From: Zasmidium citrigriseum
Taxonomy: Eukaryota; Ascomycota; Dothideomycetes; Mycosphaerellales; Mycosphaerellaceae
DNA length: 64,000 nt
Direction of reading: 5' to 3'
Assembly: GCA_002786025.1 (NCBI GenBank)
Contig: NHNW01000023.1
Coordinates: forward strand, 434,001-498,000
Shown here: piece after piece, positions 1 through 11,238 of the stretch
Layout: each line of letters opens with the position of its first letter
Position numbering within the stretch: the stretch's first letter is position 1
Position numbers and translations under genes: made by a program
The notes under the pieces: model-generated
Seen by the model: the letters and a program-made list of their open reading frames with translations, nothing else
Database searches by the model: none
Told to the model about the DNA's origin: nothing

Positions 1-417
1 CCTACTACTACTACTACCGGCGGCGCCGACGCCTTATAAATAGAATAGCGTATATAGACGGCCTAGGGTTAGTACTACTAGGGGTTAGTACTACCGTTAT
101 CGAATAGTACGAGCCGACTACTATACTAAAAGGGACATCCGCTACGAGTTCGACCGTATCTAAGCTTACTAGCTACCTAGTATATATCTTGCTTATTTAA
201 TAGGATATATAGCTGGCTAGCTATAGTAAGTACCTTTAGTAAGCTACCTAGTATACTACCTCGCTACTACTAAGTATGCCTCTTACGAAGGACTCCGTAC
301 TACACTATTACGAGATAGGATAGTAAAGAGGTAGCGAAGTAATCGAAGATAGGTTTACCGCTTAGAGCGTACGAAAGGAGGTCTAAGTAATACTATATCG
401 AAGTCTAACTAGCTACC

Positions 418-541
418 GATTTAGCTCTATATATACGATTTAGTTCTACGCCTAATAAGACACCCTAGCTCTATAGTAAGGGTTAATTTAGCTCTACGTA
501 CAGACTTAATTTAGCTCTATAACATATTCGATTTCGCTCTA
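418..541. repeat. six copies of a 13-bp motif
   Basis: Short direct repeats of the form (g/a)atttagctctat occur at about 418, 437, 462, 484, 507 and 529, with one to three differences between copies. They lie just beyond the 3' end of the decayed minus-strand ORF. They could be subterminal repeats of the element or a degenerate minisatellite. Confidence 0.5.
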
Positions 542-3500
542 TACTTCTAACTTCGTTAAACCCTTACGCCCGTCTATATCTTATACTAGCTAGCTTAATT
601 ATCTAATCTAAGCTCGTTAATAGCCGCTACTACGTACATCGTATTATCTAGCGTAAAGAATACTTAAGCGATATTACTAAATAGTACGGCGATCTCTCGT
701 ATCTACTCGTCGGCGTTATTAAGACTATTAACCTCGTCTTCCGTACTATTAGCTTTAGTACTCTACTCTATTATACTAGCTATACCTCGAGCTAGCTTAC
801 TATTCGTAGCGTTAAGATCCTTAATCTTCTCGAATAATATCTTAACACCCTTCTAGAAGATATTTAGTATAATACTACTAATATCCTCCTTAGCTATCTT
901 CGGCCTTATTCTCGCTAGTCCCTCCGTATAAATCTAGTTAGCGCGAGACTAGACATCGTTACCTATATCCTTATACGTGTACTTATTACTATTCTTTAAG
1001 TCTAAGCTATCCTTAAACGTCTAGCGGTACTAGCGATTAGATTCGTAGTTAAGGGCTTTAGTCTAGAAGGTCTTATCTATGTCGTAAGTCGAGTTCTTAC
1101 TAACTTTAATATCGGTAGTATAGTTAAGATTAAAGAGCTCGATCTATTTATCTACCGTAACACCGCTACTACGCTTACTAGCTATATTAAGCGTCGTAGT
1201 ACTAAGAACCGCCTTCTAGACCTCTAGGCTTACGATATCGTCGTCTAGGAGGTAACGAAGCTATAACATATTATAGCCGTAGTTATACTAGCTAGCTCTA
1301 AAGAAGCTTATAATTAAGTAATCGACTAGGCGGCGGAGATAACTAATATCCTATATACGAATAGCCTTACGAATCGTTATTACCTACTCGATCTTACGTA
1401 GTATACGATATATCGTAATCTAGGCTAAATTAGGCTCGCTATCGTCTTCGTCGTCGTCGTTATCGTTACGCTTGTAGCTATTCTAGGCGTCGTCGGAGAG
1501 GAGCTTAGAGTAGACCTTCTTAACTAGCTTATAATATTCCTTCTTCTTTAGACCTACGATAGCTTTAGCGGCTATCTCGCGACGACTATTACCGCCCTTA
1601 GCCGCTTTATAATCTAAGAAGCTAGCGAGCTCTATCTCTTAAAGGAATACCGCTAAAACCCTAGAGTTAAAGCTCTAGTATATAACCTATAGGAATAGGT
1701 AGAACTTAGGCTTCTTATTACTTAAGCCTATTAAGAAGGTTAGCTTCCGCCTTACGATTAGAGACGAAGAATATATACCTTTATAGCCCTAGAAGCGAAT
1801 GTCCTCGAATAACGAGTACTCTAAGCGCGTACCCTTCTTATCGTTATTCTAATAGGTCCGGATTACTATAAATAGAGCGTTTATTAAGATATAGAACTAG
1901 GCCGGCGATAGAAGTAGCTAAGTACGACGCTCGTAGTCGTTACTACTCTTAATACGAATACCCTTAATAGTACGTATACGCTAGATTATTAACTAGTTAC
2001 CGTAGTAGATTATAAGCTAGTCCTTAAACTTCGAAGGGACGAGGCGACGCTAGATATTACTATTACTATCTAGCTAGGTGTATCTATCGATAATAATATC
2101 CTCGAAGATATCGTTAGCTTATATCTTAAGGAAGTCCTTATAGATATCGTCTTATACTCGTATACTTCTCTCGATAGTAGCTTTATCTTCTTTAGAGATA
2201 TTAAGGGAGTAGATCTCTAGTAGCTCTATATCTAGCTCCTAGATTACTACCTAAGGGAATAGATCTCGGCTATTACCCTTCTTATAGACCTTCTTAATCT
2301 TATCCGGAAAGGCGCTACGTAACGCTTAGCTAATATAATATAGCGATGTCTCTATAACTCGCTAGGTATCGTTACGAATATTCTTAACGATCTCTATCGG
2401 CTTAAGAGGTTTCTTAAGATACAATATGTCCTACTTAAGGCCCTCTACTAGAATCGATAGGTTACTAGAGATATACGAGGTCGTAATATTAACTTACTCG
2501 TTAGTATCGCCGATTATCTAGTCGTACTTATTCGCCTAGCGATAGAAGTTATCGTACGTAGTAAAGAAGCTACTATCTTTAGTAGCTAGAGCGACAGCTA
2601 CTTACCGCTATATATCCGCGTTACGCTCTATAATACGCTACACTATCTTATACGAGTAAGTAATACTAAGGGCGTATAGTATATTAATAGTCCTACGCTT
2701 CGTACTATTAGCGACAAGATAGATACTAAGGGCCTTTTATATCTATCCTCCGCTAATCCTAGAAATAGAATAAACTACGAGGCTAGTAAGGGTAATAGCG
2801 GCCTTCTAGATCTTATTCTTTACGTCCTTAAATTTAGACTACTTTTAGGTATACTAGCTACGACTATTAGGGAGGAGGAATATAAGGAAATCCTACTATA
2901 TTAGCGCCTATTTGCGAATAATAACACCTATTGTCTTTAACTTATAGGCTTTTATACTATCTATAGGCTCGTATTGGTCGAAGAACTTCTTACTAACTAG
3001 CTTCTTAAGTTAGCTACGTATCGTCTTAAAGGTAACGACACGATCTCCCTTAGTACTAGCGACGACAAAGCGAATCTCTAGAAGGCGGCGGTTATACCGC
3101 TTAGTTCCTAGCTAGCTAATATACAACTCTATAAACTTCTTTAGTCTAATACGAAACTTATTCTATATATACGATATAATAGCGTTAAGCTTCTATTCTA
3201 GCTTTATTCGCTTATAACGCTATCGAGTCTTACGATAGAGGTTATACTTATAGCGGCACTTATCGATAGTATATTTAACTAGCGTATTATAGTAGAGATA
3301 GCTATATCCGTTAACTACGTACTCCTACGTAAGGTTATCTTAAGAAGCTACTAGAGTCTTAGGGGTTACTACTACTATAGTTGTAGTTATAGGAGTAGGT
3401 AGCGGTAGTAGCGCTATCCGAGAGGATATTACTATCGCTCGAGTAGTAGTCTAAGTTACTAGGGTTCGAACTACTACCTTACCTTTCTAGCCTCTAGGTA

Positions 3501-4026
3501 CGAACTTATTACTATCGTCGGACTCGTCTTAGTCCTTATCCTCGTCTTCGCTTAGTTCGTCCTTATCGTCGGTTTCGAACTCCTACTCCTAGCTAAGCTC
3601 TAACTAGTACTAGGCGAGTTACGCTAGCGTATTAGTAGGCGGCTCTATAGGTAGCTCCTTATCCTCGCTTACCTAGCTATTATCCTCGTCGTCTTCTACT
3701 TCGTCCTCTTCGATGTTAGAGGTATTATCCTAGTCGTTAGCTTACTCGTTGTCTTTATAGTCCTCGATAAACGGGCTTCTATATCTAGTAGTAGTAGCCT
3801 CGGGGCCTAGAAGCTTATAGTTAGAGACTAGATTGTCGCTCTAAATAGTAAAGCCTACTTAGGGATTAATTCCATAGGCAGGATCGGACTATAGTAGATT
3901 AGATCTAATAGGTAGGTTACCTCCTAAGCTAGCTATATTAATAGATAAATTGTAAGAGAACTAGTAGTCGCACGACGATTCTAAAGCGACAGTTTTAATC
4001 GCTAAAGGCTCTTCTATTAAATGCAA
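541..4026 (-). pseudogene. RIP-inactivated large ORF of an unidentified repeat
   Basis: Read on the minus strand, one register stays coherent from about 4026 down to about 541, some 1,150 codons. It is interrupted by dozens of in-frame stops; all those I noted are TAG or TAA, as expected from CAG, CAA or TGG after C-to-T change. I saw no frameshift, so decay was by substitution only. The N-terminal part has acidic stretches rich in D and E (around 3480-3720), and another acidic tract lies near 1441-1480. The rest is rich in K, R, I and Y. No initiating ATG is visible, possibly because ATG became ATA. I could not recognise a transposase, integrase or reverse transcriptase motif, so the family is unknown. 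Confidence 0.6.
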
Positions 4027-4496
4027 GTCTCAAATAGTCGTTTAGAGAAGGTTAGTTTTTTGGTGATGGAGGTAGTGTTTGCTAGCTAGGGAGCCCGCCC
4101 TTTGTCGTCAGGCCCGCTGGCGCGGAAGCGGAGCGCTAAACCCAAAACAGAAAAGTGAGCCTGAGGCAGCCAGCGGTCTTGGCCTGATGTGGAGGTAGGC
4201 GACAATCTGGTCTTGAAGCATAGCTCACAGACAGCCTGGTGTCTCGAAGCATACTCCTCTCGCCGAAGCGATGACACGTCCCAGCAGGGAATGACATTCA
4301 TATGACCACGCAGGGATTTATTTCACCGGTCCCCCACGCTCCAACCAGGAAGCCGGGCGGAGCGCCTGCACAACCTTAGCGAAGCCACCTGCATGCAGCC
4401 TGGTGGGCTCGCATCGCTTGGACACTTCCGTCGTCCTCAAGCTTTCCACGCCGTCCTCAAGCTTTCCAACGCCAATTCCTTTCCAGCCTTTCCATC
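4027..4496. other. flank between RIP island and HET gene
   Basis: Normal composition returns here. The stretch should contain the promoter and 5' UTR of the HET gene at 4497. I see no convincing ORF or RNA gene. Confidence 0.5.
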
Positions 4497-6374
4497 ATGC
4501 ATCCTCGAAAATTATCCTACAGGCCTCTGGACCCAGACCGCAAGGAGATCCGCGTGCTCAACGTCCACGCTCTTTCAAGATGTCCTACAAGTACTGTCAG
4601 ATGTACCATCTCCCACGTTTCACTCTTGGACAACACGCCTCGATACAAAACGATATCGTATCGTTGGGGTGACCAGAGCTCGCGGACCGATATCATTGTC
4701 GACGACTGCATCTTAGACGTTGGTCTGAGCGCTGAGCGTGTCCTACGCCGCTTCCGCCTCGAAGATACAGACGTCGCTCTCTGGATCGACGCCATCTGCA
4801 TCAATCAACAGAGTCTAGAAGAAAGGGCCCAGCAAGTCGCCATGATGGCGGATATCTACTCTAAGACGGCACACGGTCTCATATGGCTAGGCGAAGAGCT
4901 GGAAACGACGACTCTGGCCTATGAAGCCATCAAAGCCGTTGTTGAAGATGCGAGACGAGAGTCGGACAACTTCCGGAAGTTCCAAGATCTAGTCCACGAT
5001 GAGAATGGATTCGTTCGGTTTTCTACATCGCCGTTGAGCTTCAAAGTTGAGCCTTTCGAAACGGCACTTCTGCAATTCTATTCGGCGGAATGGTTTCAAC
5101 GTCTATGGATCGTACAAGAAGCCACTCTCGCTCCACAGAGCACGTGCTACTTTGGCAGCATCGAGATCCCTCTTTCCATGGTTGCAGTCTGTGGCTCCTG
5201 GCTCGGGCATAAGGGACGGTTTTTGACCCTCGATCTGATCCATTCACAAGGTCTATTGAATGCCTCCCAAATCTACGATCTCACCGACCACCCGGGCAGA
5301 TTTGCTGCCGACTTGGCCGAGGGCTCTTCGAGAGAGGACCTAATTCGCTTCTACGCCGAGAACCAAACCGGGAAGCCTGACTTGCTCTGGCTACTGTCGA
5401 ACCTACGAACCTTCCGCGTGTTCGATCCCAAAGATCATGTCTTCGGCCTTGTCGGGCTCTACCAAGCGACCACAATGGCTGAGAAGCTGCCGGATGACTT
5501 GATGCCGAATTACACCAAGAGCGTCGAGAGCGTCTTTCAAGACGCCACTAGGTTCGTGGTTAAGGAGACAGGACATTTGAACCTTCTTCGGCAGGTCCGC
5601 TGTCGTGCAGAACATTTCGGACACGAGGGTCTTTCGTTACCGAGTTGGGTGCCTCGTTGGCAGGAGGACTCGAGCGAAGCGCACGACCCGAACAATATGC
5701 GGATATTCGGGGCAGACTCTGGGTGCGAGGAAGTTGTCTTCGCTTCTAACAGCAGCCTGGATCCCACCGTATTATCTGTCTGTGGAACCACGGTGGGCAT
5801 CGTTGATCGCGCCAGTGAAACCATCAACGACAATGTCTTTGATTCTGCAGAGTTGATGCTCGCCGCTTTCGACACCTTTAGGACGATACAGAACGCCAAG
5901 TCTGTCCATGAAAGACGACACGAAGACGAAGCTGCTCTAGCAATGACTCTATGCGCCGGCGCCGACCTCGCAGGGACCCCAGTGGAGAACGACAAAGCGT
6001 TAGCAGGTTTGCAAGCATTTTTCGACTGCATCTCTACCACAGGAGAAGCACCACCCTTCATCGAGGAACTCCTTCAAGGCGATCCAGAGGCACATTCAAC
6101 TTCAACAAAGCTTGCATCTGAATACAATTACATAATGTGGTACGCATGTTGGAATCGTCGACTGTTTGTGACGCAAGAGGGTCAACTAGGACTTGGACCT
6201 TCGCTCATGAATGCTCGGGACATTGTTGTGGTTCTGTATGGATGCAGGTGGCCTGTCGTGCTTCGGCCAGTGGTAAATGGCTATAGGTTTTTAGGCTTGT
6301 CCTATCTTCACGGAGTTATGCATGGCGAAGCTGTGTCCAAGGAACATGAGGCGGAAACATTCGATGTAGTATGA
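4497..6374 (+). CDS. HET-domain heterokaryon incompatibility protein
   Basis: This intronless 625-residue protein carries an N-terminal HET domain (PF06985 type). Its hallmarks are ISYRWG at residues 53-58, LWIDAICINQ at 95-104, an ER..QV stretch just after, and a further conserved block near LWIVQEA. HET proteins trigger programmed cell death when incompatible or non-self partners meet, acting in the cytosol, usually through partner NLR or allelic proteins. The C-terminal two thirds has no motif I recognise. The start gives the usual lead into the domain (RPLDPDRKEIRVLNV). The gene lies about 470 bp from the RIP island, a typical setting for this fast-evolving family. The family call is sure; the specific incompatibility role is inference. 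Confidence 0.9.
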   Translation: MHPRKLSYRPLDPDRKEIRVLNVHALSRCPTSTVRCTISHVSLLDNTPRYKTISYRWGDQSSRTDIIVDDCILDVGLSAERVLRRFRLEDTDVALWIDAICINQQSLEERAQQVAMMADIYSKTAHGLIWLGEELETTTLAYEAIKAVVEDARRESDNFRKFQDLVHDENGFVRFSTSPLSFKVEPFETALLQFYSAEWFQRLWIVQEATLAPQSTCYFGSIEIPLSMVAVCGSWLGHKGRFLTLDLIHSQGLLNASQIYDLTDHPGRFAADLAEGSSREDLIRFYAENQTGKPDLLWLLSNLRTFRVFDPKDHVFGLVGLYQATTMAEKLPDDLMPNYTKSVESVFQDATRFVVKETGHLNLLRQVRCRAEHFGHEGLSLPSWVPRWQEDSSEAHDPNNMRIFGADSGCEEVVFASNSSLDPTVLSVCGTTVGIVDRASETINDNVFDSAELMLAAFDTFRTIQNAKSVHERRHEDEAALAMTLCAGADLAGTPVENDKALAGLQAFFDCISTTGEAPPFIEELLQGDPEAHSTSTKLASEYNYIMWYACWNRRLFVTQEGQLGLGPSLMNARDIVVVLYGCRWPVVLRPVVNGYRFLGLSYLHGVMHGEAVSKEHEAETFDVV

Positions 6375-7138
6375 AGAGAGACCAGACGAAATCTTTCAGA
6401 TAGGCGCTGCCGAGATCTAATTGCGGCATTGTCACCGTCCTGTCATTCCCATTTCGATTGTCTAAATGCTTGTTCCTGTTCACAATACTTTGTGAGCGTG
6501 GGTATCAATACTTCACTTTCATTTCCATGCTACGTTTCGTGAATCGCCGATCAAGATCCACCGCTCGCCAAAGTTCAGGTCTGATCAGGACCTTGACTAT
6601 CGATGCTCCGTCCCAGGTACCTCCCACCCTCTCCATCTTCCATCCAGCTCAGCCACATCGGTGTTCGCCTCCATCTCTGATGGTTTTGTCTGCCCACTAG
6701 CTTCATAAACCCCATTGCCATGGTCGAGTTGAGGCAGACTCTTGCCCTCGTCCGAGATCTCTGTTTTGTAAAAGATGTCTGATTCAGTCGATGTACTTTT
6801 CGTTTTCCTCCTGCGCCAGCTGAGCTACGTAACCAGAAGGAACCGCCAAGCTGCAAGCGTTGTGCAGTTGGAGTAGGAAGTCGGTAAAGCATGTTCCTCG
6901 CAGTGCTGTCTGTTCCAATCAAGGGACATGATACACCAAGAAGACTGGAAACGCCGGTGGGGACCTGGGCTAATGCGTCAATTGGGGTATCTATGCTTTC
7001 GTTCCTGTCATCGAATACGCCGTTGCCAATATTCGTGTCTCACTTCCCCTTGTGGGTTCTGTTTGCGGTCCGAAAGCGGCAATGCAGTCATTCTCTTCCA
7101 TTACGTCGTCGTCAGTCCAGGAACAGGACCGCATCATC
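6375..7138. other. convergent intergenic region
   Basis: This region lies between the 3' ends of the HET gene and the arrestin gene, so it should hold two 3' UTRs. Open frames here look like chance or antisense shadows; I see no other feature. Confidence 0.5.
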
Positions 7139-8584
7139 CTATCCCGTCTTCAACAGTTTACCATCCCCAGCCTCCTCATACCTCGGCGGCGGCGCCATCT
7201 CCTCTTCCCCACCACCCTGCGTGCCACTCGGTCCCGCCTCAATAGGCGGAGGCAGATCTTCCTCCACCGGCATCGGCACTTTCGAATCCCTCACCATAAC
7301 ACCCACCGGCGGCGGCAACATCGTCACAGGACACTCCTTCACAACCTTAACGCTCTTGCCGGCGATCTTGAACTGCATTGTAACTTTCAACACATACACC
7401 CTCGAGACTTTGAAGTGCTCAAAAGAGGAGATGTGGCTTCCCACGGGTCCCGTGGTGACGGTGGTGCTCCACTCCTTTCGAAATTCGATCGGTAGCGGGG
7501 TGGTGCAGTTGAGGTATTGCACGATTCTTGAGTCGTGGCATTGAGAGCTGCCGATCATACGTGAGCTTGCGTCCACTGTGATGTACGCTTTGAGATCTGC
7601 TCGGAAGGATTCCAGCGTCATGCTAGGGTCGATTTCGTTCGTGGATTGGTTGGCGTCTCGCTCGAGGCGGATGTCGAAGGTGAGCTTCTGGCCGGGGTGG
7701 ATGTTCTTCTGGTCGGTGAAGGAGATTATGAGCGCGAGAATGGGGAAGTGGGAGGATGTGAAGACGGCTTTGGCTTTTTGTTTGAAACCTGTTGGGCGGG
7801 CGTGGGTGGGGAGGAGGTTCTCCGTTTGCAGGGTCGTGAGGTGGGTTTTCATGGCTCGGTTGGTTTCGATGAACGACTATTTCAGAAGGCGTGAGAAGAT
7901 TGAATGCAGGAGGCAAGGGTGAGGGACTTACCAGTGGCGGCCTGGGGAGATCGTAGCGCACTTGTGGAGCGGATTCACCTAGATTCCTCCATCAGCTTGC
8001 GTCCCTATCTCCTTGGAATCCTTCCAATCCACCCCACCAAGCAACCTCATCCCTACTTTAAACACCCCATCGAACGAAAGAGATAACTCACCTTGCGGCA
8101 AATTCATCTTAATATCAATCCCCGGCATCTCCATCTTCACACCCAACTGGTAGAAAACGCTCACATCCACAATATCCGGATAATCCGAGAAATGCGCTGC
8201 AAAGGTGGGCGGAAGCCTCGAAATGCCATTATTCCCACTCTCTGGAAATCTCGCTTCGAAGGGAAATGTGTAGTCCCGGTTCACCTGCGCCTGAAAAGGG
8301 CCATCGTAGACGTGAAATGGTTGTGCGAAGAGCGTTTCGCCGTGGTAGGTTGAGTGATCTCTGTCTCGGCGGACGCGGATGTAAATTTGGCCTACGAGGA
8401 TGACGTTGATTCGGAGTGGGCCGAAAAGGTCCGCTGTAGGAGGATCTTTCCCAAAAAGTCTCGTAGCAGGATTGTACCGCAATACCACACGGCCAGTTAT
8501 AGTATCCGAGGGACCATAGTAAGGACGCAAGGTAGAGCCATTGTCGATGAGGATGCTGGCCGCGAGTTTTCCGAGTTTGCTCAT
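7139..8584 (-). CDS. arrestin-like (alpha-arrestin/ART) trafficking adaptor
   Basis: Three exons join in frame: 8092-8584, 7932-7978 and 7139-7876. The introns start GTGAGT and GTAAGT and end CTAG and ATAG. The product is 425 residues. The N-terminal half has the arrestin-N pattern (SILIDNG near the start, then GRVVLRYNP). After the splice junctions, the segment beginning KAVFTSSHFP fits an arrestin C domain. Near the C-terminus is PPPRYEE, a PPxY motif of the kind bound by WW domains of Rsp5/Nedd4 ubiquitin ligases. By family, such proteins direct ubiquitylation and endocytosis of plasma-membrane transporters; the cargo cannot be told from sequence. The 47-nt middle exon is unusually short but is required to keep frame. 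Confidence 0.85.
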
Positions 8585-9316
8585 CTTGGGTTGCGATCAA
8601 AATTGCGAACGATCCCTAGCTATCTCGGAGGACCGAGCAAGTTGCGGGCCTTTCGAGGGGCTCAGAACCTTGTAACCTGGCGGAGATAGCCTGTCAACTT
8701 CGCGAAGTCGTGTCTTGCTTTGGCCTTGGGTCTGGCGAGGAAGGCTCGATGTTTTGACGGGACCAAGTCGCTGGTCTGAGCAGAAGGAGAAGCGACTGGA
8801 TAGTCGGGAGAAGCTGGAAAGAGTTCTGTTGATCCTGTTCCCGTTGAAATATCTGAGGCTCAAGCAAGGTACATATTAGACGGCGGCTGAAGGAGTAGGC
8901 TGTGCAAGACCTGAGAAATCGAATTTGGGGCTTGTGTACCGCTCTTCATCAAGGACTAGCATCACGAGATCGGTACGATCGTAATCAAAAAGCATCTGGC
9001 TTGATGAAATGGCAAATAACATTCTCGCTCTCCCGCGGAGCTGAGATGTACCCGTGATGTCCTGTGACACCTATGAGCAAGAGGTGAGGTCGGCCTCGGT
9101 AGAGTTTGCCGATGGTCGGGCTTGGCGATTCTTTGTGCCTGAGGCACTCAGACCGGCGACGATGGACTAGAAAGTAGGTCTTTTGGGACTGAAATCTGCT
9201 TGAAATAGTTGATCTGAGTGAGCTACTCATAAGACTCAATTCGTCGTAGATGCCCGTTTGAAGCTCCAATGTCGATATCCATTCATCCAGACTCAATCCC
9301 CAAGCCCATTCCCACA
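8585..9316. other. intergenic region
   Basis: This should hold the promoter of the arrestin gene and the 3' UTR of the rhodopsin-domain gene, both on the minus strand. I see no convincing coding or RNA feature. Confidence 0.5.
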
Positions 9317-10538
9317 TCAAGTCACAAGATTCTCCCGACTCTCATTCGCCCTCGCCTCCCTAGCCCTCTCAATATGCTCCATAGTCGGACCCTCCTCCCT
9401 CCACCCCTTCCCCTGCCCACTCTCAAGTTCATGCACCCTCACACCCGCCTCCCTCTTACTCCCCCCAACACTACCACCAACTCCCTTCTCCCCAATCCGA
9501 TTCCACCCTCCACTGACATCACTCAATTCCGTCGCCTCACTCTCCGCCGCACTACTCCCGCCAAACAGCCTCGGGAAATACGTCTTCACAAACCCCGCCA
9601 TCACCGGAACACAACTGGCGATGATCCCAACAGCGGCTTCGAGGTTGGAGTATAGAGCTGCTTGGGAGTTTTCGTAGGAGACGTCTTTGGTTACTGAGGT
9701 GGCGTAGATGCCTGAGAGGCGGACGATAGAGACGATGCAGATGATGCCACCGAGCCCGAAGACGCCCATGAGGATGTAGCGTTGGCGGCGGGGGAAGTGG
9801 AGGGATTTTACGACGGGGAGGGGGAGGAGGGTTACAAGTATGTCGGTTAGCATTGTGAAGGCGGAGTTGAAGAGCCTGGAACATTTGTCAGTGGAGTGTG
9901 GAGAGGGAGGTGGTTGGTGAGGGACGTACCATAGTGGTAGTCGATTCAGACACTTTCCTGGCCCATCCAGTTGCCAGAAGCGCGAGACGGGCTGGCAGAG
10001 GAAGATGGAGATGAAGGTGCTAAAGATGGTGAAGGCAATTATGATGGTGGCGAGGATGCAGGAGGCGATGCGGAACCATGGGATGTGGCCGAAGATTCGC
10101 ATGCATTGGATGACCTATAAGCATGTCAGTCGTGCCGACTCCAGGCACTTGGTCCTGATACTCTGCTTACGATCGACAGCTTCGCAAGCCCAAGTCCAAT
10201 ATAATAATTCCAGACCGAGATCCAGAGCCAAAGACACGGCATCTCTATGTCATTCTTGCTCAGCTTGTCGATGTGTCGTCCAAGGCCATAGTACACTGCT
10301 CAAACATCAGCTCAGTATCGGTCTTCTTCTATCTTCACATACCCTCGAAGAATACGCAAACCGTAAAGATGAGCGTGAAGAATAGCGACAGCGTGACCAG
10401 CAAATCATCCCACCCAGGCTGCTTCACGATTCCCAGTCGCGTCCACAGTCGCAAGACAACAGCAATGATGGCAAAAGCACTCGACGTAAAGATGACAGCC
10501 AGAGTCGCAGCCGGCGAGGCGTGGCCGCTGATCTTCAT
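9317..10538 (-). CDS. rhodopsin-domain (SAT4-type) integral membrane protein
   Basis: Four exons join in frame: 10343-10538, 10171-10295, 9930-10114 and 9317-9875, giving 354 residues. The three introns are 47, 56 and 54 nt with GTATGT, GTAAGC and GTACGT donors. The protein has about seven hydrophobic segments and the family pattern: R.WTR..I.....WDD in the first third, a YGLGRH loop, and NSAFTMLTDI before a late helix. This matches the fungal 'rhodopsin domain' family (PF20684), plasma-membrane proteins with no settled biochemical role. The cytosolic tail of about 90 residues is hydrophilic and rich in G, S and E. An upstream in-frame ATG at 10607 is possible, but the shorter start fits the family better. 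Confidence 0.85.
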
Positions 10539-11238
10539 CGTGGCGACGGATAGCGTCGAAGGAGGATGAAACACATACGAAAGCGACAGCGTGAAAAGGA
10601 CTACCACTCCGCCGAAGCCCTATTTGAACTCACGCCCCTCGCAACATAAGGGGTTCATATGCACGGCGGTATGATGACCAACTTCGCGGTTCTACCAATG
10701 TGGAGCCCAAAGTCACAGCTCGGCAGGGGCAAAGCAACCAACAAGCTCGGAGGGCCATAGCTGCGATCAAGGGGCATCCTGTTCAGAATTGTGAGCTGGA
10801 ACGATAGGTCCAATGAGAAGGTGCGCGCAAGGCTGGGCAAATCTTCGAGAAAGCATGCCCTGCGAGAAATAACATGCTGTGGTGTGATGCACAGGCACTC
10901 TGGTTGTTGGAACAACAAGGCATCCATGGTTCCGAGACCCACGCTCTTGACTTTTGGGGGAATTGCAGAAGTCGACTGACCACAGAAATGTATACAAACC
11001 GACCGATGAAGAGTATCATTGGTTTCGACCTGCCGGTTGTCAGTGAGGGCATACAAGATCGAACGAGGAACCTGAGTTTCTGAAGATGATGAAAGCTGTG
11101 ATGACTCTGAACTCGGCAACTGGCCTCCTGTTTCGTCGTGGGTATCTCGTTTCACACCTTGGCCCGCTCAAATGAACGCCGAAGGCAATAGCAAAGGCGT
11201 GCGCGTAGTACTGCATAGTAGGATCGATCTTCGCCGGA
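10539..11238. other. intergenic region
   Basis: This lies between two minus-strand genes. A 166-codon frame at 10655-11155 has no recognisable domain and biased composition, so I do not call it. The stretch otherwise should hold the rhodopsin-domain promoter and the UBA3 3' UTR. Confidence 0.45.

Larger units (their letters stand above)
1..4026. repeat. RIP-mutated repeat island
   Basis: The base composition of this block differs from the rest of the window. CA and TG dinucleotides are almost absent (one CA and two TG in the first 240 bases), while TA is very frequent and CG is kept. That is the signature of repeat-induced point mutation, which turns CA into TA (and TG into TA on the other strand) in duplicated DNA of Pezizomycotina. 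The change to normal composition is abrupt near 4020. I infer an old transposon or other multicopy element; it runs off the left edge, so its full length and its ends are unknown. Confidence 0.85.

Noticed and set aside
541..4026. Reading the RIP element as a Starship captain (DUF3435) or Crypton recombinase
   Set aside because: The motifs I would expect for that family are not visible in the decayed frame, so I leave the element unclassified.
6891..7544. 217-codon plus-strand frame over the arrestin 3' exon
   Set aside because: It is antisense to a well-supported arrestin C domain and has no motif of its own.
10655..11155. 166-codon minus-strand frame between the rhodopsin-domain gene and UBA3
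   Set aside because: No recognisable domain, Ser/Leu-rich chance-like composition and no supporting splice structure.
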